NCBI GenBank assembly: GCA_033725935.1
Contig: MU867067.1
Coordinates: 1-64,000 of the forward strand
Direction of reading: 5' to 3'
DNA length: 64,000 nucleotides
DNA from: Cladorrhinum sp. PSN259
Lineage: Eukaryota; Ascomycota; Sordariomycetes; Sordariales; Podosporaceae
In this document: positions 62,183-64,000 of the stretch, one piece after another
Numbering within the stretch: the first letter of the stretch is position 1
Layout of the letters: the number at the start of each line of letters is the position of its first letter
Made by a program: the position numbers and the translations under genes
Notes under the pieces: model-generated
Told to the model about the DNA's origin: nothing
The model's input: only the letters and a program-made list of their open reading frames with translations
Databases searched by the model: none

Positions 62183-64000
62183 TCATTCGTCATCATCATC
62201 ACTCTGCCACGCACCAAGACTGATAATCCCATCACTCAAAACTTCAACCTGCACCCCGCCACCTCCACCTCCACCTCTTTGCTCTGTTCCCTCACCTCCC
62301 ATCTGCTCCAAAACAACCCACAACCCCTTCCCATTACCTCGTCTCCTCACAGTCTCAGGGTCCACGTCAACCTCGTCTGTCCTCAAGCCCAAACTGGCGT
62401 CCGCAAACTCTCCTTCTCTCGAAACGGCCAGCACAGATTTATGCGGTCCCATGCCCAGTTCCAGACTGATTCTCAACGTAGCTTTACTGGAAGCAGAAGA
62501 TCTAGCGATCGCATTAAGTCGAACCAGTCTCGGAATGCTGAGGGGAGCACGTAATTTCTTGCTGCCTCCCGTGAACGTGGCGAGCGGCAAAGCGGTGCGT
62601 AACTTCCCTGCTGAGTCGGACGGGACTGGTGAGAGTTTGATAGACGGTAAGGATGACGAGACGACTAAGGAGAAATTGGATAATTGGCCTGGTTCAAAGG
62701 TGCTGAGTACGATTGTATACGTGCCGGCATCGATTTGAGGGATGGAAAGGTAGTTACAGCCGCGCTGATATTCTGGCGAGGAAGCCAAAATATCACGACC
62801 GGTTACAGAAATCTGTCGTTGGTTACCGGAGTTGAACAGGATTGAGATATGGATCGGTAAATCGCGGTGAGGAGTGCTGAGAAGGAGGGATAAAGCGGTA
62901 GGACGCGGGATTGTAAGCGAGTATTGAGGGTTCAGAGAGTAAGTAGGATGGACTGCTGAGCCTCCCGCGGTGCGACGAGTCCAGCTACCCGTTATTGTTT
63001 GAGAATGTGGAAGTGGGGGAGGAGCAGGAGAGATGGTTAGGGGCTCTGAGGAGAAGAATGATAAGGAAAACGAGTACTTGGGTAAGGGTAGCTCTCCTTG
63101 AGCTACGACAAGGGTCTGCGGAACATTGGGTGCTGGGGTGTACCGAAGTAACGTGTTTGGGCTGTCGACGTAGGGCCCTTGGACAAGGCAGCGCTGGGAT
63201 TCGGGAAGTGGCACTCGGGTACCAGGCGGTGAGGTGACGAATATTGAGAGGGACATGTAGCCGAGCTGCTTGGAGACGTGGGCAAGGGATGATGCAGTTG
63301 CGTAATGATCTTTTTGGGCTTTGCGCTCACGGAGAATATCGAGCTCGCCGTCTTGCCAGTGACGGTTGAGGAGAACCCAAATAGGACTGCGGGACGGGGA
63401 GAGAATGCTGTATTGTGGGTTGTTTGTGAAGACAAGCTCCTCGGTTGCGTCTGACATCTCCCAGACGAAGTGGTGGTCCTGTCGGTGGGCGAAAATGGCT
63501 GGATTCCAGTTCACATAGAGTGAATCGAAATGCTGTAGGACATCTTCAAAGGCCATCCAAAACTTGTTGGACGTATTATCTGCAGTTTCCCCGACGGTAT
63601 GGACTTTGAGCGTTGCAGATGACCCGACGCCAGTCCATACCATGCTATCACACCATGGGTTCTTGATCAGGAGAAGTCGACTATCACCGTCCATTTTGAG
63701 GTCGAGGACTGCATAGTCGTGTTCTCGAACCAAGCCTAATGCCTTTTCCTCTTCAGGCTGGATATTACCGGTGCCCAGGGTAAGTATAGCATGTCCCTCA
63801 TCATATGCTTGCTTTAATCTGTTCCATGTTTGGTCTAGTTCTATATCGTCGCTATGACGGGTTAGGGCGCTCCCTAGCAGAATTCAGGACGTAATTTGGC
63901 GTACCTTTGGAGGAATATTTGTTCTGGAATCCAACCAGTCAAGACGTGTAAGTCTGTTCCCGAGTTGCTGCCCGGGAAATCATAGCCTCCACGTATCTTC
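62183..64000 (-). CDS. palB: Calpain-like protease PalB/Rim13, 5' part outside window
   Basis: This is the C-terminal part of the cysteine protease of the ambient-pH signalling pathway, which cleaves the transcription factor PacC/Rim101 at ESCRT-bound sites. Visible exons are 63905 to the window edge and 62183-63851, with a 53-base intron whose splice joins LQ-S to DDIEL. The calpain core shows [23 protein letters not shown], the catalytic His in REHDYAVLD and the catalytic Asn in LIKNPWCD; the catalytic Cys must lie in the missing upstream part. Two C2-like calpain domain III modules follow ([14 protein letters not shown]... and the later [13 protein letters not shown] region). The tail is Gly-rich and ends in four Asp and a Glu. 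A phosphopeptide or MIT domain at the N-terminus cannot be judged. Confidence 0.9.

Overview
This is nuclear DNA of a filamentous ascomycete (Pezizomycotina). The genes have short introns of about 53-193 bases with GTAAGT-type donors and CTAAC-like branch sites. They include typical fungal families: a Zn2Cys6 regulator, a PalB-type calpain, a ferric reductase, a secreted FAD oxidase and a DUF1996 protein. The left end carries a CpA/TpG-depleted, TpA-rich stretch, the mark of repeat-induced point mutation (RIP). The order is probably Sordariomycetes or Leotiomycetes, but I cannot fix it from sequence alone.

Layout. Positions 1 to about 2400 are a RIP-decayed transposon relic with a repeat-rich terminus. 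Next to it, at 3266-3705, is a small three-exon cysteine-rich gene made of exons too short to stand out as ORFs. From 3.9 to 20 kb lies a mixed accessory/metabolic block: a short-chain dehydrogenase with a GC-AG intron, a secreted DUF1996 protein, an unrecognised 261-residue protein, an intron-containing tRNA-Ala(AGC), FAD synthase, a possible 65-residue protein, a secreted nucleoside-hydrolase-like protein, a secreted bicovalent-FAD oxidase, a toxD-like medium-chain reductase and a class III aminotransferase. I see no PKS, NRPS or terpene synthase, so I do not call this a biosynthetic cluster.

From 23 to 42 kb the genes are mostly conserved: a forkhead factor with FHA and forkhead domains and 25 glutamines inserted in the FHA fold, the 1327-residue Clu1 protein, a divergently transcribed 963-residue protein of unknown function, a ferric reductase and a Yippee-type zinc protein. 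From 42 to 52 kb, all on the minus strand, are an SLC35F6-like transporter, a DUF2985 membrane protein, a peroxiredoxin-like protein and a Zn2Cys6 transcription factor. A gap of about 6.9 kb without a recognisable gene follows. The right end holds cdc48 (five exons) and the C-terminal part of palB, whose 5' end lies outside the window.

The window is gene-sparse, with several intergenic stretches of 1-7 kb. All exon boundaries come from reading splice signals and frame continuity by eye; the exon lengths of every complete spliced model sum to a multiple of three. The observations most worth following are the polyglutamine tract inside an FHA domain, the hidden cysteine-rich gene beside the RIPped element, the orphan protein at 7222-8007 and the unrecognised AT-hook/acidic protein at 32036-34927.
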